Below are positions 42,070-52,596 of a stretch of 64,000 bases of DNA, piece after piece. Positions within the stretch are counted from its first letter, which is position 1, and each line of letters begins with the position of its first letter. The stretch is from Lysobacter sp. KIS68-7 (lineage in GTDB: Bacteria; Pseudomonadota; Gammaproteobacteria; Xanthomonadales; Xanthomonadaceae): NCBI RefSeq assembly GCF_021284745.1, contig NZ_CP089925.1, forward strand, positions 2,913,001 through 2,977,000, in the 5' to 3' direction. The position numbers and the translations under genes were made by a program. The notes beneath the pieces are model-generated. The model saw only the letters and a program-made list of their open reading frames with translations. It ran no database searches and was not told the origin of the DNA.

Positions 42070-44877
42070 ATGCAGCACCTGAAACGCAACCTGCTCAGTG
42101 TCGCGCTGGCTTCGGCCACCATGATGCTGGCGACCGGCGCCATGGCGCAGTCGACCACGAACACCACGCCTGACAAGGGCCCGAGCGCGCAGGACCAGAC
42201 CGCGCAGACCGGGACCACCACGCAGGACCAGGCCAAGAAGCGCACTGCGCAACAGCAGCAGGCGAGCCAGCTCGAAACCGTCACCGTCGTCGGTATCCGT
42301 ACCGGTATCGAAGACGCGATCAACACCAAGCGCGAGTCGACTTCGATCGTCGAAGCGATCTCCGCCGAAGACATCGGCAAGCTGCCCGACGTCTCCATCG
42401 CCGAATCCATCGCCCGCCTGCCGGGCCTCGCCGCCCAGCGCGTCGGCGGCCGTGCGCAGGTGATCTCCATCCGCGGCCTGTCGCCGGACTTCTCGACCAC
42501 GCTGCTCAACGGCCGCGAAATGGTCAGCACGGGCGACAACCGCAGCGTCGAGTTCGACCAGTATCCGTCCGAACTGATGGCCGGCGTCACCGTCTACAAG
42601 ACGCCGGACGCCGCCCTCGTGGGCCAGGGCCTGTCGGGCACGATCGACATGCGCACCGTGCGCCCGCTCGACTTCGAAAAGCCGGTCGTTGCGCTCAGCG
42701 CCCGTTACCAGCGCAACTCGCTGGGCTCGGCGGCGAACGCCGACGGCAACGGCAACCGCCTCAACGCCAGCTACATCGGCCAGTTCATGAACCGCGAGAT
42801 CGGCATTGCGCTCGGTTTCTCGCACTCCGACACGCCGATCCAGGAAGAGCAGACCGGCCTGTACGAACCGTGGCAGGTCGCCGGCCGCGCGGGCGTCCCC
42901 GCCGGCACGTACGTGACCGACGGCGCGAAGGCCCTTCGCCGCACCGGCTACATCCGCCGCAATGCGTTCATGGGCACGCTGCAGTTCGCCCCGATCGCCG
43001 AGTGGACGAGCACGCTGGACATCTTCCACACCTCCGCCGTGCAGGAAGACACCGCGAACCAGTTCGAAGCCAACTTCAACTACAACGGCAACAACGTCAC
43101 CCAGGTGTGGGATCCGACCGTCAACAGCAACGGCACCCTCACCGGTGGCACGCTGACGAACACCTACCCGCTCGTGCGCGGCATGTACGAAAAGCGCGAG
43201 GACACGATCAACGGCGTGGGTTGGAACAACCAGATGAAGTTCGGCGAGGCGAACGTCACCGCCGACCTGAGCTGGTCGAAGTCCACGCGCGATGAAGTGC
43301 AGCTGGAAAACAACACGCAGCTGCTGCCGAACCCGACGTTCGACACGCTGACGCTGTCGTTCCCGCAGGGCGGCTTCGCGACGCTGCATCCGACGCTCGA
43401 CTACTCGAACTCGCATGCGCTGTTCCTGGCCAACACGATCTACGGCTCGGGCTACGGCAAGACGCCGAACGTCGTCGACGAGCTCAAGGGCTTCAACGTC
43501 AACGCCAACATCCCGATGCCGTTCCTCCAGAACGTGTTCGCGGACTTCGACATCGGCGCGCACTACGGCGACCGCGAGAAGGTCAAGCACCAGCCCGAAG
43601 GCAACATCAACCTCGGCGCGCAGGGCATCACCTCGATCGGCGACGACCTGCAGTACGGCCTGGTCGACCTCGGCTTCGCCGGCGTCGGCATGATCCCGTC
43701 CTGGAACGTGCCGGCCGCGGTCGCGCGTTACATGACCTTCGCGCCGAACGAAAACGCCAACTACCTGGTCGCCAAGGCCTGGACCGTCGACGAAACGATC
43801 AGCACCGGTTGGCTGCGCGCGAACATCGACACCACCTGGGGCTCGATCCCGGTGCGCGGCAACATCGGCATGCAGATCCAGCACACCGACCAGTCCTCGT
43901 CGTCGAACTACTGGGACGCCTCGCAGCCGGCCGGCCAGAACTCGCGTCCGTACGAGAACGGCAAGACCTACACCGACTACCTGCCGAGCCTGAACCTGGC
44001 GTTCTCGTTCTCGCACGACCAGACGCTGCGCTTCGGTGCGGCCCGCCAGATCGCGCGCGCCCGCCTCGACCAGCTCCGCGCTTCGTTCGAGTTCGGCATC
44101 TCCACGGCCACCGGCATCCCGGGTGGCTCCGGCGGCAACCCGCAGCTCGATCCGTGGCTGGCCAACTCGTATGACGTCTCGTACGAGAAGTACTTCAACG
44201 GCACCAAGGGTTACGTGTCGGCCGCGGCGTTCTACAAGGACCTGCGCACCTACATCTACACCCAGTCGCGCGAGTACGACTTCTCGCCGTTCATCGCGCA
44301 GATGCCGCCGGACCAGCAGGCGATCGTCACGACCAACTTCGGCCAGTTCCAGGCCCCGTACAACGGCAAGGGCGGTTACCTGCAGGGCCTCGAACTGACG
44401 GCGTCGCTGCCGCTCGACCTGTTCTGGGAACAGGCGGACGGCTTCGGCTTCATCGCCAGCGCCGGCTTCTTCGACAGCGACATCGCCATCGTCGATCCGG
44501 ACAGCGCCTCCAGCGTGGGCAGTTCGAACATCTCCCTGCCGGGCCTGTCGGACAAGGTCGCCAACTTCACGGGCTACTACGAGAACAACGGTTTCGAAGC
44601 GCGCATCAGCCAGCGCTGGCGCTCGGACTTCATCGGCGAGATCAGCAACTTCGCCGCGAACCGCACGCTGCGCTACGTCGAAGGCGAGAGCCAGACCGAC
44701 GCGCAGGTCAGCTACGCCTTCGGTGAGAACTCCACGTTCAAGGGCGTGACGCTCCTGCTGCAGGCGACGAACCTGACGAACGAGGCCTACCGCACCTACG
44801 CCACCACGAAGGACCGCCCGCTCGAGAACATCGAGTGGGGCCGCACCTACCTGCTGGGCGTCAGCTACAAGTTCTGA
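42070..44877 (+). CDS. TonB-dependent receptor, probable maltodextrin transporter
   Basis: The product has 935 aa. Signal peptide ending ATGAMA; a Gln/Thr-rich stretch to about residue 65; a TonB box-like LETVTVVG near 70; plug domain with RESTSIVEAISAEDIGKLPDVSIAESIARLPGL; large beta-barrel ending LGVSYKF with the terminal aromatic residue. The plug wording matches the Xanthomonas/Caulobacter TonB receptors tied to carbohydrate loci. With an extracellular amylase divergent to it and a shared operator at 41986, it most likely imports maltodextrins through the outer membrane. The substrate is inferred from context. A strong terminator follows. Confidence 0.92.
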   Translation: MQHLKRNLLSVALASATMMLATGAMAQSTTNTTPDKGPSAQDQTAQTGTTTQDQAKKRTAQQQQASQLETVTVVGIRTGIEDAINTKRESTSIVEAISAEDIGKLPDVSIAESIARLPGLAAQRVGGRAQVISIRGLSPDFSTTLLNGREMVSTGDNRSVEFDQYPSELMAGVTVYKTPDAALVGQGLSGTIDMRTVRPLDFEKPVVALSARYQRNSLGSAANADGNGNRLNASYIGQFMNREIGIALGFSHSDTPIQEEQTGLYEPWQVAGRAGVPAGTYVTDGAKALRRTGYIRRNAFMGTLQFAPIAEWTSTLDIFHTSAVQEDTANQFEANFNYNGNNVTQVWDPTVNSNGTLTGGTLTNTYPLVRGMYEKREDTINGVGWNNQMKFGEANVTADLSWSKSTRDEVQLENNTQLLPNPTFDTLTLSFPQGGFATLHPTLDYSNSHALFLANTIYGSGYGKTPNVVDELKGFNVNANIPMPFLQNVFADFDIGAHYGDREKVKHQPEGNINLGAQGITSIGDDLQYGLVDLGFAGVGMIPSWNVPAAVARYMTFAPNENANYLVAKAWTVDETISTGWLRANIDTTWGSIPVRGNIGMQIQHTDQSSSSNYWDASQPAGQNSRPYENGKTYTDYLPSLNLAFSFSHDQTLRFGAARQIARARLDQLRASFEFGISTATGIPGGSGGNPQLDPWLANSYDVSYEKYFNGTKGYVSAAAFYKDLRTYIYTQSREYDFSPFIAQMPPDQQAIVTTNFGQFQAPYNGKGGYLQGLELTASLPLDLFWEQADGFGFIASAGFFDSDIAIVDPDSASSVGSSNISLPGLSDKVANFTGYYENNGFEARISQRWRSDFIGEISNFAANRTLRYVEGESQTDAQVSYAFGENSTFKGVTLLLQATNLTNEAYRTYATTKDRPLENIEWGRTYLLGVSYKF

Positions 44878-44904
44878 TCCACGAAAAACGCAGTACCCCT
44901 CCTG

Positions 44905-44939
44905 CCCCTGCCGGTGCGAACCGGCAGGGGTCTTTTTTT
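44905..44939 (+). terminator. Intrinsic terminator of the receptor gene
   Basis: An 11-bp perfect stem (cccctgccggt / accggcagggg) with a GCGA loop, followed by tc and seven T's. It lies 27 bases after the stop at 44877. Confidence 0.95.
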
Positions 44940-44942
44940 GCG

Positions 44943-45185
44943 TCAGGGCATCGCGATCGCCACGCCGCCGCAGCGGCCTTCGACCTGGTCGACCACCGCA
45001 TGCGACAAGCCCTGCCCACGCACGCGCCGCAGGCGCACGCGCAACCACTCGCCCGCGTCTTCGCCGGCCGCGTCCTGCCAGCGGTACACCATCGACGCAC
45101 CCGCCAACTGCACGCGGTAAGGCGCACCCAGCGCCGCACGCAGTTCGCCTTCCTTCATTCCGATCTTCACCGCTTCGGCCCGCAT
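44943..45185 (-). CDS. Small hypothetical protein, SmpA/OmlA-like fold possible
   Basis: The product has 80 aa from ATG 45185 (GGAG seven bases upstream). IGMKEGELRAALGAP followed by YRWQD resembles the start of the SmpA/OmlA (BamE-like) fold, in which small outer-membrane or periplasmic proteins begin with a conserved IxxGMxxxxVxxxLG-P pattern, but no signal peptide or lipobox is visible here. It is not part of the ED operon by spacing (100 bases from the eda stop). Role unknown. Confidence 0.6.
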   Translation of the reverse strand: MRAEAVKIGMKEGELRAALGAPYRVQLAGASMVYRWQDAAGEDAGEWLRVRLRRVRGQGLSHAVVDQVEGRCGGVAIAMP

Positions 45186-45285
45186 TGGGTCGCTCCATTC
45201 CGTTGGGAATGGCCAGCGTCGCGCACACGCGTGCGCCGCGGCATCGGGCGACGCCGCGCGTGCGTGTAGGAAAACCGGAGGGCGA

Positions 45286-45939
45286 TCAGCCCCGCAGGGT
45301 CGTGCAGGCTTTCGCGAGTGCGCCGATGGTGGCCCAGTCGCGCGCTGCGAGGGCCTCGTTCGGCACCATCCACGAGCCGCCCACCGTGATCGCGTTCGGC
45401 AGCGCGAGATACGCCGGCGCCTTCGCGGCGTCGATGCCGCCGGTCGGGCAGAACTTCACGTGCGCGAACGGCCCCGCGAAGGCACGCAGCGCACCGAGGC
45501 CCCCGCTGGATTCGGCGGGGAAGAACTTGAAGCGCACGTGGCCCGCGTCCATGCCGCGCATGAGCTCGCTGGCCGTTGCGATGGCGGGGATGTAGGGAAT
45601 CGCGACGTTCTCCGCGGCGGCATACAACGCATCGGTGGCGCCGGGCGAGATGGCGAACACGGCGCCGGCATCGGCGACCGCGCCCATGTCGGCGGCACGC
45701 AGCACGGTGCCCGCGCCCACCACGGCTTCGGGCACTTCGCGCGCGATCGCTTCGATCGCAGCGAAGGCCACGCCGGTGCGCAGGGTCACTTCCAGCACGG
45801 GCAGTCCGTTCTCGACGAGCGTGCGCGCGAGCGGCACCGCGTCTTCGATGCGGTCGATGCGCAGCACCGGCATCACCGGCGCGCGCGCGAGGACGGCATC
45901 GACGGCCTGTTGCCGCGTATCGATGTTCCAACGGCTCAT
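45286..45939 (-). CDS. eda: 2-keto-3-deoxy-6-phosphogluconate aldolase
   Basis: The product has 217 aa from ATG 45939, overlapping the glk stop (ATGA). Class I aldolase barrel: VMPVLRIDRIEDAVPLA, VLEVTLRTG with the catalytic Glu, GAGTVLRAADM, and VRFKFFPAE with the Schiff-base Lys, then CPTGGID. It splits KDPG to pyruvate and glyceraldehyde-3-phosphate, the last step of the Entner-Doudoroff pathway. Last gene of the operon starting at zwf. Confidence 0.97.
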   Translation of the reverse strand: MSRWNIDTRQQAVDAVLARAPVMPVLRIDRIEDAVPLARTLVENGLPVLEVTLRTGVAFAAIEAIAREVPEAVVGAGTVLRAADMGAVADAGAVFAISPGATDALYAAAENVAIPYIPAIATASELMRGMDAGHVRFKFFPAESSGGLGALRAFAGPFAHVKFCPTGGIDAAKAPAYLALPNAITVGGSWMVPNEALAARDWATIGALAKACTTLRG

Positions 45940-46919
45940 GTGCCCTCCTTCGTGCCGGCGCGCAGCGACATCGCGGCCCCGAGCAACCCGGGTTGTGGAT
46001 GCGTGATCACATGGATGGTCACGCCTTCGAGGTAGGCGACGAAGCGCCCCTTCGCCAGGAACCGTTCGCGGAACGCACTGCTGCGCAGGAACGGGATGAA
46101 GCGCGGCACCATGCCGCCGGCGATCACCACCGTGCGCGACCCATGGATCAGCGCCGCATCGCCCGCCACGCTGCCCAGCACGGCGCAGAAGCGCGCGAGC
46201 GCGCGACGCGCGGCGACGTCGTGGCCTTCGAGCGCGGCGGCGACGATGTCCGCCGGATCGCGCAGCACGGGGCGTGCGTCGAGGTCGTGGGTCTTGCCGC
46301 GCAGGACCGCGTCGACATGCGACAGGCCCGCGCCGCACAGCACGCGCTCGTTCGAGCAACGTCCGAACTGCGAGGTGAGCCAGCGCGCGATCGCCTGCTC
46401 TTCGTCGCCCAGCGGCGCGAAGCTCACATGCCCGCCTTCGGTTTCCACGACGTGCCAATGCGCTTCGTTGCCGACGAGCATCGCCACGCCGAGTCCCGTG
46501 CCCGGGCCCATCACGGTCACCGGGCCGCGCAAGGGGCCTGCGGTCGGGCCGTGCAGGGTCGTGCGGTCCTCGGGCGTGAGCGCAGGCACCGCCCACGCGA
46601 CCGCGCCGAAGTCGTTGATCACCCGCAGTTCGTCGAAGCCGAGCATGCGCTGCAGTTCGCTGCGGCTGAAGGACCAGGCGCGGTTGGTGAGGCGGATCTC
46701 GTCGCGGTCGGCAGGGCTTGCCACCGCGAGCGCACCGCGCCTGGGCTGCACGCCGACTTCGCCGAGGTAATGCTCGATCGCATGCTGCAGGCTCGCGAAC
46801 TCCGCCGCAGGAAGGCTCTTCGCTTCGCGCAGCGTCGGTGTGGCCGCGGACAGATCGGTGAGCGCGAAACGCGCATTGGTGCCACCGATGTCGGCGACCA
46901 GGGCGACGTCGTCACTCAT
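45936..46919 (-). CDS. glk: Glucokinase
   Basis: The product has 327 aa; its ATG overlaps the edd stop by 4 bases. The ATP-binding entry [16 protein letters not shown], the sugar-binding region [15 protein letters not shown], the phosphate loop [11 protein letters not shown] and the motif [11 protein letters not shown] mark the Glk (ROK-unrelated, E. coli-type) glucokinase. It phosphorylates free glucose, which the alpha-glucosidase and symporter of the upstream locus would supply. Fourth of five genes. Confidence 0.96.
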   Translation of the reverse strand: MSDDVALVADIGGTNARFALTDLSAATPTLREAKSLPAAEFASLQHAIEHYLGEVGVQPRRGALAVASPADRDEIRLTNRAWSFSRSELQRMLGFDELRVINDFGAVAWAVPALTPEDRTTLHGPTAGPLRGPVTVMGPGTGLGVAMLVGNEAHWHVVETEGGHVSFAPLGDEEQAIARWLTSQFGRCSNERVLCGAGLSHVDAVLRGKTHDLDARPVLRDPADIVAAALEGHDVAARRALARFCAVLGSVAGDAALIHGSRTVVIAGGMVPRFIPFLRSSAFRERFLAKGRFVAYLEGVTIHVITHPQPGLLGAAMSLRAGTKEGT

Positions 46920-48763
46920 GCATGCACTCCCCGCGCCGCGTGGACTTTGTCCTCATCCAGGAACAGCGCGCTGCCGCCCTGCTCCGCCGTGCCCACCTGC
47001 GCGCGCATCATCGCGAACAACTCGCGCCCCATGCCGTGGCGATTGGCCGACAGGTCGCCCGCCTGCGGCGTGCGCGCATGCCATTCCGCCTCGGCGACCA
47101 CGGCATCCATCGTGCCCGCCTCCGAATCGATCACGATGCGGTCGCCATCGCGGATGCGCCCGATCGCGCCCGCGTCGGACGCTTCCGGCGTGACATGGAT
47201 GGCCGACAACACCTTGCCCGAGGCGCCGGACATGCGCCCGTCGGTCAGCAACGCGACGCGCTGCCCGCGGTCCTGCATTGCCGCCATCGTCGGGGTGAGC
47301 TTGTGCAGCTCCGGCATGCCGTTCGCGCGCGGGCCCTGGCCGCGGATGACGGCGACGAAATCGCCGCGCAGTTCGTCGGCCTTGAACGCGCGCAGCAGGT
47401 CGTCCTGCGAATCGAAGACGCGCGCGGGCGCATCGATCCTTCGGTACTGCGGATCGACGGCGGAAATCTTCACGATCGCGCGGCCCAAATTACCTTGCAG
47501 GCGACGCAGGCCGCCTTCCTTGTCGAACGGTTCGGCCACCGTGCGCACGACACTCGCATCGAGCGAAGCCTTCGGCGGCTCGCGCCATTTCAGCGTGGTG
47601 CCGTCGAGCCAGGGTTCCATCGCCTGCTGTCGCAGGTCGCCGCCATGCACGCACGGAATGTCGGCGTGCACGAGCCCCGCGTCGATCAGCTCGCGCAGCA
47701 CGAAGCCAATGCCACCGGCCGCATGGAAGTGGTTGATGTCCGCCGCGCCGTTCGGATACGCACGCACGATCAGCGGCGTGACGCGCGAAAGTTCATCGAG
47801 GTCGTCCCAATCGATCAGCACACCCGCCGCGCGCGCCATCGCGACCAGGTGGATCGCGTGGTTGGTCGAACCGCCGGTGGCCGCGAGCGCGGCCATCGCG
47901 TTGACGATGGCGCGCTCGTCGATGGTGCGGCACAGCGGACGATAGTCATCGCCCAGGGCCGAAACGCGCAGCACCTGCTCCGTCGACGCCACCGTGAGCG
48001 CATCGCGCAGCGGCGTGCCCGGATTGACGAATGCGGTGCCCGGCATGTGCAGGCCCATCGCTTCCATCATCGTCTGGTTGGAATTGGCGGTGCCGTAGAA
48101 GGTGCAGGTGCCGGGCGCGTGGTAGGAGGCCGCTTCGGCATCCAGCAGTTCCTCGCGCGTGGCCTTGCCCTCCGCGTAGCGCTGGCGGACCGCGGCCTTT
48201 TCCTTGTTGGTCAGGCCCTGCGGCATCGGGCCGGCGGGCACGAACATCACGGGCAGGTGGCCGAAGCTCAGCGCGCCGATCAGCAGGCCCGGCACGATCT
48301 TGTCGCACACGCCCAGGCACAGCACCGCGTCGAACATGTCGTGCGACAGTGAAACGGCGGTGGCCATCGCGATGTTGTCGCGCGAGAACAGCGAGAGCTC
48401 CATGCCCGTGCGCCCCTGCGTCACGCCGTCGCACATCGCGGGCACGCCGCCTGCGACCTGCGCGCTGCCGCCCGCGTTGCGCGCGGCCATGCGGATCAGC
48501 GTCGGGTAATGCTCCATCGGCTGGTGCGCCGAGAGCATGTCGTTGTAGGCGGTGACGATGCCGATGTTGCCGGTGTGCGCGCCGCGCAGGCGTGGTTTGT
48601 CTTCGCCCGAGGCGGCGAAGCCGTGCGCCAGGTTGCCGCAGCTCAGGCGCGCGCGATGCGGGCCTTCGCCCGCCGCGGCGTCCATGCGCGCGAGATAGTC
48701 GGCGCGCGTGCGTCGGCTGCGTTCGAGGATGCGTTGGGTAACGCGTTCCGTGACGGGATGCAT
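46916..48763 (-). CDS. edd: 6-phosphogluconate dehydratase
   Basis: The product has 615 aa from ATG 48763, sharing one base with the pgl stop (TGATG). IlvD/Edd-family features: [47 protein letters not shown] with an iron-sulfur Cys, [14 protein letters not shown] with another, and [13 protein letters not shown] near the C-terminus. It converts 6-phosphogluconate to KDPG using a [4Fe-4S] cluster. Length is typical for Edd (about 605). Third gene of the ED operon. Confidence 0.97.
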   Translation of the reverse strand: MHPVTERVTQRILERSRRTRADYLARMDAAAGEGPHRARLSCGNLAHGFAASGEDKPRLRGAHTGNIGIVTAYNDMLSAHQPMEHYPTLIRMAARNAGGSAQVAGGVPAMCDGVTQGRTGMELSLFSRDNIAMATAVSLSHDMFDAVLCLGVCDKIVPGLLIGALSFGHLPVMFVPAGPMPQGLTNKEKAAVRQRYAEGKATREELLDAEAASYHAPGTCTFYGTANSNQTMMEAMGLHMPGTAFVNPGTPLRDALTVASTEQVLRVSALGDDYRPLCRTIDERAIVNAMAALAATGGSTNHAIHLVAMARAAGVLIDWDDLDELSRVTPLIVRAYPNGAADINHFHAAGGIGFVLRELIDAGLVHADIPCVHGGDLRQQAMEPWLDGTTLKWREPPKASLDASVVRTVAEPFDKEGGLRRLQGNLGRAIVKISAVDPQYRRIDAPARVFDSQDDLLRAFKADELRGDFVAVIRGQGPRANGMPELHKLTPTMAAMQDRGQRVALLTDGRMSGASGKVLSAIHVTPEASDAGAIGRIRDGDRIVIDSEAGTMDAVVAEAEWHARTPQAGDLSANRHGMGRELFAMMRAQVGTAEQGGSALFLDEDKVHAARGVHA

Positions 48764-49467
48764 CAGGGACTCCAGAGCACGTCCACGGAAACGCCGGGGG
48801 CGTGCAGCACTTCGGAAATCGGCAGGCGCGCGTCGCGGCCGCCGGCTTGCGCACGACGCAGTATCGCGCGCTTGGGCTCGCCCGACAGGGCCAGGTGCAA
48901 GGTGCGCGCCTGCAGCAACCGCGGGAGCGACAGGGTGATGCGCGGGAACGGGGCTTCGGGCGGCAGCGGGACGGGGTCGATGCGATACGCGCCGCGCTCG
49001 TCCGACGGGTCCAGCGCGGCAGCGAGCTGCGCGGCGCCGGGGAACAGCGACGCGGTATGCGCATCCAGTCCCATGCCCAGCACGATCGCATCGAAGGGCG
49101 CGGCCGAGCGCGCCAGCAGCGCCCGGGCATGGGCTTGCGAGCGGTTCGGGTCGCCGTCGTCGACGGTCAGCGATTCGATGCGCACGCCGTCGGCGGGCGC
49201 GAACACCTCGCGCAATTCGCGCACGTTGCAGGCCGCGTGGTCGTGCGGCACGCAGCGCTCGTCGGTGGGCAGCAGCGCGACCTTGTGCCAGTCCAGCGGC
49301 ATGTCGGCGAAGCGACGGTACGCCGGCCACGGCGTGCGCCCGCCCGCCAGCGCGAGCAATGCATGGCCCTGCGTCGCGATGGCCGCGCGCGTGGTCGCGA
49401 ACAATGCGTCCGCAAGCGCGTCGGCCAAGGCGTCGGCGGTGTCGTGATCGTGCTCGATCCAGGCCAT
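48763..49467 (-). CDS. pgl: 6-phosphogluconolactonase
   Basis: The product has 234 aa from ATG 49467, two bases after the zwf stop. SugI/DevB-type lactonase: [34 protein letters not shown] with the active-site Asp-Glu-Arg region, and [20 protein letters not shown]. It hydrolyses 6-phosphogluconolactone to 6-phosphogluconate. In the family motif GMGxDGHTASLFP the Gly before His is Ala here. Second gene of the operon. Confidence 0.96.
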   Translation of the reverse strand: MAWIEHDHDTADALADALADALFATTRAAIATQGHALLALAGGRTPWPAYRRFADMPLDWHKVALLPTDERCVPHDHAACNVRELREVFAPADGVRIESLTVDDGDPNRSQAHARALLARSAAPFDAIVLGMGLDAHTASLFPGAAQLAAALDPSDERGAYRIDPVPLPPEAPFPRITLSLPRLLQARTLHLALSGEPKRAILRRAQAGGRDARLPISEVLHAPGVSVDVLWSP

Positions 49468-49469
49468 CG

Positions 49470-50930
49470 TCACTCGCGCCAGGAATGCCCGTGGCGTTCG
49501 ATCATCGCCACCGCGCTCGCCGGGCCCCAGGTGCCTGCGGGATACGGACGGGGCGTGATGTCGTTGGCGCGCCAACCGTCGAGCACCGCATCCACCCAGT
49601 CCCAGGCCGCTTCGGTCTCGTCGCGGCGCACGAACAGCGTGCCGTTGCCTTCGAGCGCATCCAGGTACAAGCGCTCGTAAGCAGGACGGCGCGAGGCGGC
49701 CGCGAATTCCTCGTGCATGTCCAGGTCGAGCGCCACCTGCGACAAACGCAGGCCCGCGCGATCCAGGCCCGGCGTCTTGCTCATCAGCCGCAGTTCGATG
49801 CGTTCTTCCGGCTGCAGGCGGATCGTCAGCGCGTTCGGGGAAATGCGCGCGCTCGGATCGAAGATCGAATGCGGCACCGAGCGGAACTGCAGGTGGATCT
49901 CGGTGGAACGCCGCGGCATGCGCTTGCCCGTGCGCAGGTAGAACGGCACGCCGGACCAGCGCCAGTTGTCGATGTGCGCGCGGATGGCCACGAAGGTTTC
50001 GGTGCGGCTGTCGCGGCCGAGTTCTTCTGTATATCCCGGCACCACGCGACCACCGACCGCGCCCGAGGTGTATTGCCCGGACACGGTTTCCGCCTGCACT
50101 TCCGCGCGGCCGATGCGGCGCATCGAACGCAGCACCTTGATCTTCTCGTTGCGCACGGCGGTGGGCTCGAAGCGCGCCGGCGGCTCCATCGCGGTGAGGC
50201 ACAGCAACTGCAGCAGATGGTTCTGCAGCATGTCGCGCATCGCGCCGGAGGTGTCGTAGTAATCGCCGCGCCCTTCCACGCCGACCGTTTCGGCGACGGT
50301 GATCTGCACCTGCTGGATGTGGCGCGCATTCCACAGCGGTTCGAACATCGCGTTGCCGAAGCGCAGCGCGATCAGGTTCTGCACGCCTTCCTTGCCGAGG
50401 TAGTGGTCGACGCGGAAGACGCGGTCTTCGTCGAACACGCGCGCGACACCATCGTTGATCGCCCGGGCGCTCGCCAGGTCGTGGCCGATGGGCTTTTCGA
50501 GCATCACGCGCGTGCCCTCGCCGGCCAGGCCGAGCGCACCGAGCGCATCGCAGATCGGGCCGTAGAAGCGCGGCGCGGTGCTCAGGTGGTAGAGCACGTC
50601 GCCGGTGCGCAGCGCGGCGATGCGCTCACCCAGCACGCGCATCGAATCGGCGTTGCCCGAGTCCGCCGCCTGGTGGGCCATGCGGTCGAGCAAGGCGGCG
50701 AGCGAGGCCTCGTCCAGGTCCGGCGCGCTTACCTGCTTGCGCACGGCGTCGGCGACGTTGGCGCGGAAGGCCGTATCGTCGAGTTCGCTGCGCGCGGTGC
50801 CGAGGATCCGCAGCCGCTCCGGCAGCAGGCCCGCGTGCTGGAGGCCATAGAGCGACGGCAGGAGCATGCGCTGCGCGAGGTCGCCGGAGGCGCCGAAGAT
50901 GACGAGGAGTGACGCGGTGGTTCCGGGCAT
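49470..50930 (-). CDS. zwf: Glucose-6-phosphate 1-dehydrogenase
   Basis: The product has 486 aa, usual for Zwf. Nucleotide-binding loop [10 protein letters not shown] near residue 12; substrate motif RVDHYLGKE near 195, with the catalytic His region; [11 protein letters not shown] near 145. It oxidises glucose-6-phosphate to the lactone with NAD(P)+ and feeds the Entner-Doudoroff steps encoded after it. First gene of zwf-pgl-edd-glk-eda, all coupled by overlaps or a 2-base gap. The LacI-type palindrome at 50999-51012 lies 68 bases upstream of the ATG. Confidence 0.97.
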   Translation of the reverse strand: MPGTTASLLVIFGASGDLAQRMLLPSLYGLQHAGLLPERLRILGTARSELDDTAFRANVADAVRKQVSAPDLDEASLAALLDRMAHQAADSGNADSMRVLGERIAALRTGDVLYHLSTAPRFYGPICDALGALGLAGEGTRVMLEKPIGHDLASARAINDGVARVFDEDRVFRVDHYLGKEGVQNLIALRFGNAMFEPLWNARHIQQVQITVAETVGVEGRGDYYDTSGAMRDMLQNHLLQLLCLTAMEPPARFEPTAVRNEKIKVLRSMRRIGRAEVQAETVSGQYTSGAVGGRVVPGYTEELGRDSRTETFVAIRAHIDNWRWSGVPFYLRTGKRMPRRSTEIHLQFRSVPHSIFDPSARISPNALTIRLQPEERIELRLMSKTPGLDRAGLRLSQVALDLDMHEEFAAASRRPAYERLYLDALEGNGTLFVRRDETEAAWDWVDAVLDGWRANDITPRPYPAGTWGPASAVAMIERHGHSWRE

Positions 50931-50998
50931 TGGCTGAATGGGGCTGGGCGTGTGCCAAGCCTAAACCGATGCGGCCGCCATGGCGGTGACGACGGCCG

Positions 50999-51012
50999 TG
51001 CATACGTTTGCA
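50999..51012. promoter_or_regulatory. LacI-type operator, site 3 of 3
   Basis: TGCATACGTTTGCA, palindromic on ACGT with one mismatched pair, in the divergent region between zwf (ATG 50930) and the TPR lipoprotein gene (ATG 51058). Together with sites at 32762 and 41986 it gives a consensus TGCAWACGTWTKCA. Confidence 0.72.
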
Positions 51013-51057
51013 GGGGCGTACCGTAGCTCCATCGGATGGAATGGCATCGGAGGCGCG

Positions 51058-52596
51058 ATGGAGCCGATCGCGAGGGTCCGGAAGGCAGCGGCCGTGGGCG
51101 CGCTGTGGGCGGTCGTGGCCTGCCAGGCCGGCGCCGGCGACCCGCATGCCGCGGCAACCCATGCGCCCGGCGGCGTCGACTTCGGCGTGCATTGCGCGCC
51201 GGCTGTGCGCAGCGACTTCGACGGCGCGCTCGCCCTGCTCCACCACATGACCTACCCGCAGGCGCGCGCGGCCTTCCGCGCGATCGCCGAGCGCGACCCG
51301 AAGTGCGCCATGGCCCATTGGGGCGTGGCGATGACGCTGTTCCAGCCGCTCTGGCCGACGCGGCCCGACCTCGATGACCGCAAGCTCGGCTGGAGCGAGG
51401 TGCAGAAGGCGCGAGACATCGGCTCGCGGGATCAGCGCGAACAACTGTTCATCGATGCGACGGCGGCCTTCTTCCAGGATCCGCCCTCCGAAGACTACTG
51501 GGCGCGCATCCACCGCTGGGCCGATGCGACGGAGCGTGCGCACGAAGCGTTTCCGAACGACGTCGATGCCACTACGTTCGAAGCCCTGGCCCTGCTCGCC
51601 ACCACGCCGCAGGACCGCGCGACGCGCGACAACGCCGATCGCGCTGCCGCGCTCCTGGCGCCCGTGCTGAAGGCGCATCCCGACCATCCCGGCGCGATGC
51701 ACTACATGGTGCACGCCGACGACGTGCCGGGCCGGGAGCACGAATCGCCCGACATCGTGCGTGCCTACGAACAACACGCACCCGACAACCCGCACGCCCT
51801 GCACATGCCCACGCACGTCTATACGCGCCAGGGCGACTGGGCAGGCGTGGTGCGCGGCAACCTGCGCGCCGCCGATGCCGCGCTGCGCTACCCGGCCGGC
51901 GACCATGGCGAATACGTGTGGGACGAGTTCCCCCACGCGATCGAATACCTGGTCTACGCGTACCTGCAACAGGGCGACATCGCCAACGCGAAGAAGCAAC
52001 GCGACCGCCTGCTCGCCACGCAACACCTGCAGCCTTCGTTCAAGACCGCCTTCCATTTCGCGTCGGTGCAGGCGCGCATTCCGCTGGAAACGCAGGACTG
52101 GGCCGGCGCCGCAGCACTGAAGCCGCGCACGCCCGTGTGGGTGGAATGGGACAAGTACGCATGGCCCGAAGCGATCTCGCAGTTCGCGCACGGCATGGGC
52201 GCAGCGCACACGGGCCACCACGACGACGCGCTGGCGGCGCTGGATCGCATGATGGAACTGCGCCGCAAGATGCAGGCGGCGAACGAATCGCTGTTCGAAC
52301 GCAACATCCACGTGCTGCAACTGCAACTGGAATCCGCCATCGCGCGCGCCAACGGCCACGACGGTCCCGCGATCGAAAAGCTGCAGGCCGCGGCGGCCAT
52401 CGAAGCCTCCACGCCCAAGCATGCGGTGACGCCCGGCCCCACGCTGCCTTCGGAGGAATTGCTCGGGCAGCTCTACCTTGCGCGCAACGAACGTGCGCTC
52501 GCGAAAGCCGCGTTCGAACGTTCGCTTGCGCTGTATCCCAATCGGCGCTTGTCCAATCGTGGGCTGATTACTGCAGAGTCGGTGGCGAACCGATAA
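51058..52596 (+). CDS. TPR-like lipoprotein
   Basis: The product has 512 aa from ATG 51058 (GGAGGCGCG before it). The N-terminal hydrophobic stretch ends VVAC, an acceptable lipobox with Cys22. Helical repeats with TPR-like character: YPQARAAFRAIAERDPKCAMAHWG, HALHMPTHVYTRQGDWAGVV, DDALAALDRMMELRR, and a final ALAKAAFERSLALYPN. The family (HxC...AMAHWGVAMTLFQPLW) is widespread in Proteobacteria with no assigned function. It shares its promoter region and operator site 3 with zwf, so it may be expressed with sugar catabolism. Confidence 0.82.
   Translation: MEPIARVRKAAAVGALWAVVACQAGAGDPHAAATHAPGGVDFGVHCAPAVRSDFDGALALLHHMTYPQARAAFRAIAERDPKCAMAHWGVAMTLFQPLWPTRPDLDDRKLGWSEVQKARDIGSRDQREQLFIDATAAFFQDPPSEDYWARIHRWADATERAHEAFPNDVDATTFEALALLATTPQDRATRDNADRAAALLAPVLKAHPDHPGAMHYMVHADDVPGREHESPDIVRAYEQHAPDNPHALHMPTHVYTRQGDWAGVVRGNLRAADAALRYPAGDHGEYVWDEFPHAIEYLVYAYLQQGDIANAKKQRDRLLATQHLQPSFKTAFHFASVQARIPLETQDWAGAAALKPRTPVWVEWDKYAWPEAISQFAHGMGAAHTGHHDDALAALDRMMELRRKMQAANESLFERNIHVLQLQLESAIARANGHDGPAIEKLQAAAAIEASTPKHAVTPGPTLPSEELLGQLYLARNERALAKAAFERSLALYPNRRLSNRGLITAESVANR

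Noticed and set aside
39250-45228. One open frame of nearly 2000 codons on the minus strand through the amylase, the intergenic region and antisense to the TonB receptor
   Set aside because: Only the part to 41898 matches a protein (GH13 amylase with signal peptide). The rest is antisense to the receptor, has Arg/Val/Gly-rich text without fold, and results from low stop-codon frequency in GC-rich DNA.
50930-51058. HexR-type operator (TTGT-N-ACAA) in front of zwf
   Set aside because: No such palindrome was found; the only clear dyad is the ACGT-centred site at 50999-51012.
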